From: Kluyveromyces lactis
Taxonomy: Eukaryota > Ascomycota > Saccharomycetes > Saccharomycetales > Saccharomycetaceae
NCBI RefSeq assembly: GCF_000002515.2
Contig: NC_006041.1
Location: 124,001 to 188,000 of the forward strand
Reading direction: 5' to 3'
Length of the DNA stretch: 64,000 bases
Part shown: positions 18,457 through 27,014 of the stretch, piece after piece
How the letters are laid out: every line of letters begins with the position of its first letter
How positions within the stretch are numbered: position 1 is the stretch's first letter
Program-made: the position numbers and the translations under genes
Notes under the pieces: generated by a model
Seen by the model: the letters and a program-made list of their open reading frames with translations, nothing else
What the model was told of the DNA's origin: nothing
Databases searched by the model: none

Positions 18457-18924
18457 ATGTCATTAGTGAATTTGGGTAATGTTTGCGCGCACTTGCAAAA
18501 CTGTTCCCGCGCAAGAATTGGTTTGACTTCAATCCCATATACAAAGTTACACTTGAACTTCGCTTATAACTTATACAAGCATGGCTTCTTATCCAGTTTA
18601 CAACGAGGATCTACTAAGGGCCCAGATGTCACACCGGTAGACGTAACGCCAGATAATATCGCTACTAGAAAACTGTGGTTGGGTTTAAAATACAGGGAAA
18701 ACAAGCCAGTTATTTCTAGTTGTAGATTGATATCAAAACCAAACTTGAGAATCAGTCTAGATGCACATGATTTGAAGAAACTATGTTCAGGTACCTCCGT
18801 CAGATTGATCAAACCTTTGGCTCCTGGTGAATTAATTTTAGTGAAATCTGGGAATGAAATTATGGATATCGATGATGCTATCGCCAAGAAAGTCGGTGGT
18901 GAAGTGCTATGCAGAATTAGGTGA
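18457..18924 (+). CDS. MRPS8: MRPS8, mitochondrial small-subunit ribosomal protein uS8m
   Basis: Protein uS8 of the mitochondrial ribosome small subunit. The predicted length of 155 residues equals that of S. cerevisiae Mrps8. Conserved segments include [19 protein letters not shown] near the start, a central STRKLW-like stretch ([13 protein letters not shown]), and a C-terminal GGEVLCRIR. The first ATG at 18457 was chosen because a TTG three codons upstream is not a start in yeast nuclear genes. It is YMR158W, next to AIM36 (YMR157C). Confidence 0.95.
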   Translation: MSLVNLGNVCAHLQNCSRARIGLTSIPYTKLHLNFAYNLYKHGFLSSLQRGSTKGPDVTPVDVTPDNIATRKLWLGLKYRENKPVISSCRLISKPNLRISLDAHDLKKLCSGTSVRLIKPLAPGELILVKSGNEIMDIDDAIAKKVGGEVLCRIR

Positions 18925-19256
18925 ATCATCAGTAAAATTCCCAGCAATAAAGACCATTAGTCATATAATCAAAAACAAAGTGCAGAATATTTCATCAACA
19001 TGTGTGATGGACCATCGAAACTTCCAATATCATCAAAAGGAAATCCACCTCATATTCCATGTATATAGTAACATTCAATCAGTGCGATTTTCCTTTTAGC
19101 GACAATCATCAATCGTGTCAAATATCAGTTTTATACATACACTAATATAATTGTATACTTGTACATTATAGCATTATATTTGCCTAAACGAGACAAATGA
19201 GACAAATCATAAAAAAATCATAGCTCTGTGGTAATAGTAACAAGGCTGAAACTTAC
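18925..19256. other. MRPS8/BUG1 convergent 3' region
   Basis: About 330 AT-rich bases between two converging genes, with poly(A)-site-like sequence near 19130-19180. No gene is visible. Confidence 0.4.
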
Positions 19257-20213
19257 TTAAAATTCCACAACTGGGCCAACACCAACTGATCTCCAATTTG
19301 TCATATCGACATTCCAGTTCTTCCACTTAGCTAACATAACAGGGTCTGTCGTTGGATGCTGAATCTGTCTCGATGGCTCGAATTTGGATGGAGAATGTCT
19401 ATCAAAGGAAGAGAATTCCACAGGGGTTAGTTGTGGTGATTGTGTTGCTCTAAGCTGCTCTACTTCTTGTCTAGACGTAGATAGCTCCTGCTGAGCGGAC
19501 AGCAATTGTACAGTTTTATCATTGAGTTGAGATTTCATGATGTTTATCTGTTCTTCAAGCTCTTCTATGGAGCTTTCTTGATCTATGTTGACAAACTTCA
19601 ATTGCTTTACTTGATCTTTTAGCTTTGAAACTTCTTCCTTGAGGTTTATTACTTCATCTTGGCTTTTCTGTTCTTGTATCGTCGAAAGGAAATCTTTCTC
19701 TTTATCATCATTCCCGCCAAACAATTCTTCAACTTCATCTGTACTTTTTGCCTCTATTGGTTCTTCCTCTTTTTGTTGAACTGCAAAAGCTTCTTTAGAC
19801 ACTTCCTCGGTTGGGTTGGGTATATCAGTTGCTTCCTTCTCGAGGACTTCCTCCTCGGAGTCTTTCTTGTTCTCCGCAGACTCTTTTTCAGACTTCTCCA
19901 CAGACTCCTTTTCAAACTTCTCTTCGTTGTTGTCATTGCCCTTTGCATCAGCATTTATCTCAGCCTTTTCTTCAGCTTTTGTCTCTTCCACGATTGGTTG
20001 TTCATCTGAATGAACCGGACTCTCTGATACATTAGTATCAGTCGGTTCCAATTCAGTTTCAGTTTCAGTTTTGACTTCAGCTGCTTCAAGATCTTCCTTG
20101 TCCTTCTTCTTCTTATTCTTCTTGTTTTTATTCTTCTTCTTTAACTCTTCAACCCTTATCTTGGCTTCTTCGAGCTTTCTGGCTCTTTCTTCCTCGGGGG
20201 ATAGTTCAGACAT
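19257..20213 (-). CDS. BUG1: BUG1, cis-Golgi coiled-coil partner of Grh1
   Basis: A 318-residue, highly charged protein. A Lys-rich N-terminal part (KKKNKNKKNKKKK near 27-40) is followed by acidic low complexity and a long coiled coil at about 175-258. The C-terminus (VMLAKWKNWNVDMTNWR, then GPVVEF) is Trp-rich and ends in a hydrophobic tail. S. cerevisiae Bug1 (YDL099W) forms a complex with the GRASP65 homologue Grh1 and helps ER-to-Golgi transport. The hydrophobic C-terminus could be the ligand for the Grh1 PDZ domain, by analogy with GM130; that is inference. The start is the first ATG, two codons inside the open frame. Confidence 0.83.
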   Translation of the reverse strand: MSELSPEEERARKLEEAKIRVEELKKKNKNKKNKKKKDKEDLEAAEVKTETETELEPTDTNVSESPVHSDEQPIVEETKAEEKAEINADAKGNDNNEEKFEKESVEKSEKESAENKKDSEEEVLEKEATDIPNPTEEVSKEAFAVQQKEEEPIEAKSTDEVEELFGGNDDKEKDFLSTIQEQKSQDEVINLKEEVSKLKDQVKQLKFVNIDQESSIEELEEQINIMKSQLNDKTVQLLSAQQELSTSRQEVEQLRATQSPQLTPVEFSSFDRHSPSKFEPSRQIQHPTTDPVMLAKWKNWNVDMTNWRSVGVGPVVEF

Positions 20214-20766
20214 AATCAACTGTTCGAATGTGTGTACTCACTTGCATTGAAGACGCCAATTGGTTTTAATATTTAGCTCGCAATTGTTTCAGATTTGGCA
20301 TTCACCATGTAAATTCTTATTTCATATGGGGCAACTTTTTTTTTTGATCTAAACGTGTCGTTATGGTTCACACATATTTAATAAGAAAGGAATCACCATC
20401 ATTGAGGCAAACATCGATCAAATAATATCGTTTAATTTCACAATGTTTCAAAGCCATTTAGGTTCGAAAGAGAACAAGATTCAAGACTTTTTGAGAAGCA
20501 AACTCAAAGTATTTGTACCATGTTCTTTATTATTCGGTATGCGATTGGTAAATATCAAATTATTATCACCACCGTATATAGTGACGTGTTCTTTAAAAGA
20601 ACGTAGAAGAAGTCTTCAGCAAGATATTTAGCATTTGTTGTCACTTTTAGTGGCGACATGCGTAGATAAACAGAAGTTTTACAACTAAGACGCCCTCTTA
20701 TTTCAACTGTAGGAATAACAATCAGTAAGTGTGTAAACCTGAGACCAAGTAAAGCGGAAAAGTACA
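20214..20766. other. BUG1/GET3 divergent intergenic region
   Basis: About 550 bases with both promoters. A 62-codon frame at 20443-20631 has no recognisable homologue. I see no other signal. Confidence 0.4.
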
Positions 20767-21816
20767 ATGGATTTAACAGTTGAACCAGATCTAAACTCTT
20801 TGATAACTTCCTCAACACACAGATGGATATTTGTCGGTGGTAAGGGTGGTGTCGGTAAGACGACGTCATCTTGTTCGATTGCCATTCAAATGGCTTTGGC
20901 ACAACCAGAGAAACAATATCTATTGATTTCTACAGATCCTGCACACAATTTAAGCGACGCCTTCGGTGAGAAGTTTGGTAAAGATGCAAGAAAAGTCACT
21001 GGGATGAACAACTTGTCATGTATGGAGATTGACCCTTCTGCCGCTTTGAAGGATATGAATGATATGGCTGTTGCCAATAATGCAACTGGATCGGGAGAGT
21101 TCAGTGATCTTTTGCAAGGTGGTGCACTATCTGAATTGACAGGATCGATTCCAGGTATTGATGAGGCACTTTCTTTCATGGAAGTGATGAAACACATCAA
21201 AAACCAAGAACAGGGTGAAGGTGACAGGTATGATACCGTTATTTTTGATACCGCACCAACAGGTCACACTCTAAGGTTTTTACAGTTACCAAGCACTCTA
21301 TCTAAACTCTTGGAGAAATTCGGAGAAATCACTGCAAGATTGGGACCAATGTTGAATTCTTTGGCTGGTGCCAATAACGTCGATCTTGTTGGTAAAATGA
21401 GTGAATTGAAGTCTAATGTGGAAAAAATCAAGGAACAATTCACCAATCCTGATATGACAACTTTTGTCTGTGTTTGTATCAGTGAGTTCTTGTCTTTGTA
21501 CGAAACTGAAAGATTGGTACAGGAATTGATCTCATACGATATGGACGTGAACTCCATCATTGTAAACCAGTTATTATTTGCTGAGTATGACGAAGGAGAC
21601 AGCTGTAAAAGGTGCCAATCCAGATGGAAGATGCAAAAGAAGTATTTGGACCAAATTGATGAATTGTACGAAGATTTCCATATCGTTAAGATGCCATTGT
21701 GTGCAGGTGAAATTAGAGGTTTAAACAACTTGAAAAAATTCTCCCAATTCTTGAGAAAACCATACGATCCAGTTGCAGACAGCAAAGTGATTTATGAATT
21801 GGAACAACAAGACTGA
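20767..21816 (+). CDS. GET3: GET3, ATPase for tail-anchored protein insertion
   Basis: Cytosolic targeting ATPase of the GET pathway that carries tail-anchored proteins to the ER. The 349-residue protein (354 in S. cerevisiae) has the deviant P-loop GKGGVGKTT at 25-33, a switch I Asp in [12 protein letters not shown], and the Zn-binding pair Cys280 and Cys283 (CKRC) that holds the homodimer together. The hydrophobic groove region with Met residues lies between about 100 and 220. It is YDL100C, in register with BUG1 (YDL099W). Confidence 0.97.
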   Translation: MDLTVEPDLNSLITSSTHRWIFVGGKGGVGKTTSSCSIAIQMALAQPEKQYLLISTDPAHNLSDAFGEKFGKDARKVTGMNNLSCMEIDPSAALKDMNDMAVANNATGSGEFSDLLQGGALSELTGSIPGIDEALSFMEVMKHIKNQEQGEGDRYDTVIFDTAPTGHTLRFLQLPSTLSKLLEKFGEITARLGPMLNSLAGANNVDLVGKMSELKSNVEKIKEQFTNPDMTTFVCVCISEFLSLYETERLVQELISYDMDVNSIIVNQLLFAEYDEGDSCKRCQSRWKMQKKYLDQIDELYEDFHIVKMPLCAGEIRGLNNLKKFSQFLRKPYDPVADSKVIYELEQQD

Positions 21817-22031
21817 AAGGAAGATAAATATGAATCATTGATACCTAGCATTACACGGCCAATCTATAATTTTTTATTATTTGTACACTAAATAATTGCA
21901 GAGCAGATTCTAAATTGAATCATTGCATCGAATTAGCCTCTATAATGTAGCATTAAACATCTACTTTAGTTGCAACATGAAAACATTATTACTTCAGGCT
22001 TCGTGATAGTAAACGAAAAGATCCGAAAGCT

Positions 22032-22038
22032 AAAAAAA
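22032..22038 (-). terminator. RNA polymerase III terminator of the tRNA gene
   Basis: Seven T residues on the transcribed-sense strand, 17 bases past the end of the tRNA-Met gene. Runs of this length stop RNA polymerase III. Confidence 0.75.
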
Positions 22039-22054
22039 TTTTGGTAAATTGAAA

Positions 22055-22127
22055 TGCTCCAGGGGAGGTTCGAACTCTCGACCTTCAGATTATGAGACTG
22101 ACGCTCTTCCGACTGAGCTACTGAAGC
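22055..22127 (-). tRNA. tRNA-Met (CAU), elongator
   Basis: The 73-base gene reads as a complete cloverleaf with a 7-bp acceptor stem (GCTTCAG at one end, CTGGAGC-A at the other), an A box TAGCTCAGTCGG, the anticodon CAT within CTCATAA, and a B box GGTCGAGAGTTCGAACCTC. It is nearly identical to the S. cerevisiae elongator tRNA-Met and lacks the features of the initiator. There is no intron. A T7 run downstream on the minus strand (22032-22038) should terminate RNA polymerase III. Confidence 0.96.
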
Positions 22128-22268
22128 AAATTTCTTGGAAAACTGAATTTTTAAAGAGTTTCATGCACTTGGGATTTGATGTACCATTGAGTCGCAGGGA
22201 ATTAACTTCAAATCACTTATAAAACTCGCAACTCATTTATAACTTGAGGCATATAGAGTATGTCATAT

Positions 22269-22649
22269 CTATTTAAGTCTCGTATTCATGATATCGGCCT
22301 CTCTTTGTGCTTTTAGTAACCATCGTTCAATCAAGGTGTCATATTCTGCTTGAATGTGTGTCAACCTTTCCTGTAAAAGATTGTTTTCTATGTTGATGCT
22401 GATCAATTCGTCATTCAAACGCTCAGCATCTCGATTTTTTACACTAATAACATCATGTAGTTGCCTTATTTCCTCTTCCTTTTCCGTAAGATGTTCCCTT
22501 AGATTCTTTATGCTGTTTTTAAGTCGTAGTTGGTCTTCGTTATCTTCCTCATTATCTCCAGACAGAAGTGAGACCGTTTCGAAAAGATGCGAAAATCTCT
22601 TATCAACCAAATCCCTAACTTTCAATTTATCTAGCAACGGCAGTTCCAT
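22269..22649 (-). CDS. ATG16: ATG16, autophagy coiled-coil protein
   Basis: Part of the Atg12-Atg5-Atg16 complex that acts as an E3-like factor for Atg8 lipidation at the phagophore. The 126-residue protein (150 in S. cerevisiae) has a short N-terminal helix that would bind Atg5, then a continuous coiled coil with the conserved [16 protein letters not shown] segment at about 78-93. The region after it ([16 protein letters not shown]) matches the yeast family. It is YMR159C, in order after MRPS8 (YMR158W). The promoter is divergent with the YMR160W-like gene. Confidence 0.93.
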   Translation of the reverse strand: MELPLLDKLKVRDLVDKRFSHLFETVSLLSGDNEEDNEDQLRLKNSIKNLREHLTEKEEEIRQLHDVISVKNRDAERLNDELISINIENNLLQERLTHIQAEYDTLIERWLLKAQREADIMNTRLK

Positions 22650-22954
22650 GTCACAAGCTCACTAAGATCTGCGTGACATGTTACGTTCTTTTAATTCCAT
22701 CTCAAGCACTTGCATGAAGCTTCACATTTTTCCTATTTATGATTGATTCTCTAAAATCTAAAACAACAAAATAAAGGGAAGCCTTGTAATCACAACAAAA
22801 CCAAATAAGCGAAGAATAAAAATCCTCCTTCAATAATCGTTTGGCCTTATTTTGACAAGATATTACCATAGTCTATATTAGTTCGAGGTGAACCTCCTTC
22901 CACATGATCAACTAGTACTGTACATCAGCACATTAGATTAGTGAACCATCTCGC
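22650..22954. other. ATG16/YMR160W divergent promoter
   Basis: About 305 bases between two divergent starts. AT-rich, with no clear site or RNA gene. Confidence 0.4.
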
Positions 22955-25105
22955 ATGTCCGAACCCATCAATTCAACGGGAGAAGATAATAATCCATTTT
23001 GGAGAAGATGGATCCCAGGAACTAATGCTTCAGAAGAAAACAGTCAAGATACTCCTACTAATTCGTCTTCTGAACACCAGGACGAAGGATGGCTGAAAAG
23101 GTATATACCAGCTTGGTTCTCCAATCAAGAAAGTTTAGAAATCAGCGACAGTACATCATACCATCAGCTTACCAAAAAACAAATTAAAATATTGGAAAAT
23201 GAAGCAGAGCAAGGAATACTTAAAGGACATGATACATGTTGCTGGTTTAATGAAACTTTGAATAATAAATTACTCGATTCTGATGGGGTTTTATCCGTTT
23301 ACAACACTGGCAGCGCGACTTGTCCCTTGCCATTGTCCAAATATCCATTATTACCACAGCGAAAATCTACTATCATAAATGCCAAAAATTCAACTATCAT
23401 ACCAGGTGTTTCTCCAACTGAGTACATGCATGAACTGCCACTTAAAACGAAATTAGCCCATGCCATAAAAAACCATTACAATTTTATCAGTGAGAAACAT
23501 CTTTACTTAAAACAGCATTCCACTCTTAATTTCAATGAAGACACCATAATAGTCATATCATTACACGGATCTTTGCCCGAAAAGTATGAACGTGTTTCGA
23601 CCGGAAAGCTTCCAACAGCACTGGAGCTTAACGATCAAATGCTCAAGAAGCTACTAAACTTTGATCCTCATAGAGCGCTCACCTTTTCGTTCGAATGCCC
23701 GCTTGATGTCAAACCAACTCCAATGGTTTTGCAAGAAACCATATCACTACTTAAAAATTGGATGCATCTATTCCAGGATGCAACTCGAATATTTGTTATT
23801 GGGACCTACCATAGCGTTCCTCTATCAATTCTGTTGACAGACGCAATACTCGATAATTTCACGATTACCAAATTAAAGTCTATTGGGATTCTTGGTTTTG
23901 AATCTTGTTTACAAGGATATCAATTTTGGAACCATACAGCTGAAATTACACCCCAGAGTATGGAAAACCCAACCTTCCAGGTGAATAAAGAAAAAGCACT
24001 CTTCGAGGGTTCATCCAAGTTACAACAAGAAGTTTTATCTACTTATAGGAATTATCGGAATCCCGACGGGCCTGAAAGAAAAGAGCTTATGAATGTACTT
24101 GATAAACTCTTATTTCATCATCCGAATTTGAGGATATCTTTGGTCGGCAAACTCTATGATAATTTTTTGACTGTGTCTCAAAAGTTAGCTATGGATTATA
24201 TTCATCCAATGATCCAGAGGAGGTTATGGTGTGATGGTAATAATATGAACTTGAACTATATTAATGTTGCTAAGGCTATACCAGACGAAACAATGATTAA
24301 TTTGGAACAAAGTTTCAAAATTCCTATACCTGAGGAACGAGAATTCGAAGTTAGTATAATGAATAATATGCTATTAGCAATAAATCTAGGACATAGACAA
24401 TTCATTCCTTTTCTTAACGAATTAAGCCCTTTTTACATTTCAAGATCCTTCAACTCGTCGACCTGCCCAGCTCTCTTAAAGAAGCAGCTTCAGACAGAAT
24501 CTAAAGCTTGGCAGCAAGAAAAGGATGCCAGCTTCAAGGAAATGGTTACAGACAGTGAAAAAATCCTACCAAAAGATATTACTACCTATCGTGTAGCATT
24601 TGATTATCTTCACTATAAATCTCATAGAAGTCCTGACGATATTGAACTAAAGACGTCTATTTTCAATGATATATCAATTCTCGAAGGTTTTATCTACGAT
24701 AACATTTTCACAGCAAATCTTCAAGCCCCCGTTCATCTCATGATGCACCACTCGTCTGACAACAGTAAAGTGCTAAACAGCGTCAACGAATACAACCTTG
24801 TGTGGAATTTTCATGAAGTAATGAGCAGTTTTATTAGAATCAGGAACTTCCCCACATTACCTGGACCACCGGTAATAACAGCTTGCATGGAAACTCCAAA
24901 TTCTCAGAGCCAACGAATCGAAATAACAAAGGCAATCTTTGATAATACTAACTTGGAATCATGCAAAAGGATGGAACAACTCTGGAGGACTTACCAAACA
25001 TGGAACCCAAATACGACGGGCTTAAAGAAACTACATAATATATTAAGTGTTCTCCGGCTTTATGACTCTGGAGAGCAATTGCAAAAGGATGTATCAATTG
25101 TTTAA
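22955..25105 (+). CDS. YMR160W-like protein of unknown function
   Basis: A 716-residue protein related by position and by recalled similarity to S. cerevisiae YMR160W (816 residues), which localises to the vacuolar membrane and has no known function. The N-terminus carries two short Trp-rich repeats, NPFWRRWIPG and GWLKRYIPAWF. The middle contains hydrophobic strands such as TIIVISLHGSLPEKYERV and RIFVIGTYHSVPLSILL that suggest an alpha/beta, possibly hydrolase-like, fold. I see no obvious catalytic triad. It sits between ATG16 (YMR159C) and HLJ1 (YMR161W), with DUN1 and POL3 from the other block in between. Confidence 0.8.
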   Translation: MSEPINSTGEDNNPFWRRWIPGTNASEENSQDTPTNSSSEHQDEGWLKRYIPAWFSNQESLEISDSTSYHQLTKKQIKILENEAEQGILKGHDTCCWFNETLNNKLLDSDGVLSVYNTGSATCPLPLSKYPLLPQRKSTIINAKNSTIIPGVSPTEYMHELPLKTKLAHAIKNHYNFISEKHLYLKQHSTLNFNEDTIIVISLHGSLPEKYERVSTGKLPTALELNDQMLKKLLNFDPHRALTFSFECPLDVKPTPMVLQETISLLKNWMHLFQDATRIFVIGTYHSVPLSILLTDAILDNFTITKLKSIGILGFESCLQGYQFWNHTAEITPQSMENPTFQVNKEKALFEGSSKLQQEVLSTYRNYRNPDGPERKELMNVLDKLLFHHPNLRISLVGKLYDNFLTVSQKLAMDYIHPMIQRRLWCDGNNMNLNYINVAKAIPDETMINLEQSFKIPIPEEREFEVSIMNNMLLAINLGHRQFIPFLNELSPFYISRSFNSSTCPALLKKQLQTESKAWQQEKDASFKEMVTDSEKILPKDITTYRVAFDYLHYKSHRSPDDIELKTSIFNDISILEGFIYDNIFTANLQAPVHLMMHHSSDNSKVLNSVNEYNLVWNFHEVMSSFIRIRNFPTLPGPPVITACMETPNSQSQRIEITKAIFDNTNLESCKRMEQLWRTYQTWNPNTTGLKKLHNILSVLRLYDSGEQLQKDVSIV

Positions 25106-25349
25106 ACAGCATTTACATAGAAACTTGAATCTACTGAGCTTTACAGCCTATCCAGAAATAGTACTGTTTATCTCATTTTTTTTTTTTTGACTACTCAAAG
25201 TCACTTTTAATAATAATCTGTTTAATGATTATTTTCAGACATCAAAACGCAGGAATCTTAAAGACTTGCCTTTAATACAGCATTATCCAAAATGGAATAA
25301 TCGAATGTCACCTAGTGAAGTATTCTCGTGCAAATATCAGTCATTATCA

Positions 25350-26960
25350 ATGAATCCAGCAGTGAAGCGAGTATGTCTCAAATATTTATTTATCTCTCTC
25401 AATTAACTAACGCAGTGTGTTTACTAACAGGTATGGGATCATCTTATTTAGAGAAACTCAGATGAAGAATTTAAACCTGACAACAAGAGGGCTCAACAGG
25501 ATACCCAAAGTTCAAACAATAATCAGAGAATCATTGCAACACTTCTTAGTTTGATACCAGATAGAGAACAGAAAATTCAGTTAGTTGACATTCCGACAAT
25601 TTCCGTTGGAAGAAGTCGATCATGTAACATCGTACTTTCAGAGCCAGATATCTCAACCATACATGCTGAACTGTACACCATTGAGGTACAAATTAACGGA
25701 TTCAAGCGTAAAATGATCAATATCACCGATAAAAGCCGTAATGGAACGTTTGTGAACGGTGATAGGCTCATCAGAAAAGACTATGTTTTAAAGAATGGTG
25801 ATAAAATAGTATTCGGGAAAAGCTGTTCATATCTTTTCAAATATGCTACACTTACAGAAAATGGACTAAGTCAAACAACAGCCACTCAAATTTCACAAAC
25901 TACGCAAAACAGCGATTATGATGGGGTTTTCAGAAAACCTTTATTCAGTAGTCAAAATACAACCAAGAAACTATCAAGAACAAGGGAGCAGCCCAGATCC
26001 TTTTTCGACAAATACTTAGCTGGGAAAGAATTAGGAACTGGCCATTACGCGATTGTCAAGGAGGCTAGGAATAAGGAAACTGGTGAGACCGTCGCGGTAA
26101 AGATATTCCATCCTCAACAAAATGACGATGACAAAAGAACAAAAAAATTCACAGAAGAGACTAAGATCCTTCTATCTATCCAACATCCGAATATAGTTAA
26201 ACTCATAGATAGATTTGTTGAACCGGTCAGCAAAACACAGATTCAAACGTATTTGGTGCTTGAAAAGATCAATGATGGCGAATTGTTTGAAAGGATTGTT
26301 CGAAAAAATAACCTTCGGGAGGATGAGACTAAAGCTTTGTTTAGGCAATTACTAAATGGGTTGAAATACTTGCATAGTAGAAATATCATTCACAGAGATA
26401 TCAAACCTGAAAATATTCTCTTGAGTATAAGTAAAAGACGTTCCCCAGAAGAAATTGCTTTAGGGCCCTGGGATGACGACGAATTAGATATACAAGTTAA
26501 AATAGCAGATTTTGGGTTGGCGAAATTCACCGGTGAAATGAAGTTTACCAATACACTATGTGGAACACCTTCTTACGTTGCTCCTGAAGTTTTAGTCAAA
26601 ACAGGGTATACATCCAGAGTAGATATGTGGAGTGCTGGCGTTCTTCTATATGTTTGTTTGTGTGGATTTCCACCATTCAGTGAACAGCTAGCCCCACCTA
26701 GTATGAAAGAGCAGATATTGCAAGGAAAGTTTGCATTTTACTCACCGTATTGGGACAATATCGATGATTCTGTCTTACACTTAATTTCTAATCTACTAGT
26801 TGTGAATCCCGCAAGCAGGTTCTCTGTAAATGACGCACTTACGCATCCATGGTTCACCAGCAATAACGCTGAAGTCACGATGGGTAATGAAAGAAGATCT
26901 CAGTTAGAGCCAGGTAGACTACCAAAAACCTTCTCTGAATTATCTAATCTTCAAAAATAA
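25350..26960 (+). CDS. DUN1: DUN1, DNA-damage checkpoint kinase, two exons
   Basis: Rad53-activated Ser/Thr kinase that raises dNTP pools after DNA damage. Exon 1 is 25350-25370 (MNPAVKR), the intron is 25371-25451, exon 2 is 25452-26960; the spliced protein has 509 residues (513 in S. cerevisiae). Without splicing, the frame before the FHA domain has a stop (25449-25451) and no ATG. Residues about 57-135 form the FHA domain (GRSRSCNI, RNGTFVNG). The kinase has VAVK Lys224, HRD Asp323, DFG Asp360 and activation-loop Thr379, the match of yeast Thr380. An earlier in-frame ATG at 25305 would add 15 residues. It is YDL101C, 54 bases from convergent POL3. Confidence 0.92.
25371..25451 (+). other. 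Spliceosomal intron of DUN1
   Basis: An 81-base intron with 5' site GTATGT (25371-25376), branch point TACTAAC (25422-25428) and 3' site TTTAG ending at 25451. It is phase 0 and joins exon 1 and exon 2 in frame. Two nearer AG sites, ending at 25415 and 25430, would each lead to an early stop. To my knowledge the S. cerevisiae gene has no intron. Confidence 0.85.
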
Positions 26961-27014
26961 ATAATGTGTTCGTTATGTACCTGAAAGATTTACACTAGAC
27001 AGATCCCAAAAATG

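Larger units (their letters stand above)
21817..22268. other. GET3/ATG16 convergent region with tRNA gene
   Basis: About 450 AT-rich bases between two converging genes. It holds the tRNA-Met gene at 22055-22127 and otherwise nothing I can name. Confidence 0.5.

Noticed and set aside
20443-20631. A 62-codon plus-strand frame before GET3
   Set aside because: It has no recognisable domain and lies in the shared BUG1/GET3 promoter; it is probably chance.
25416-25451. Earlier 3' splice sites for the DUN1 intron (AG ending at 25415 or 25430)
   Set aside because: Both lead to a stop within a few codons in the DUN1 frame; only the site ending at 25451 gives a full protein.
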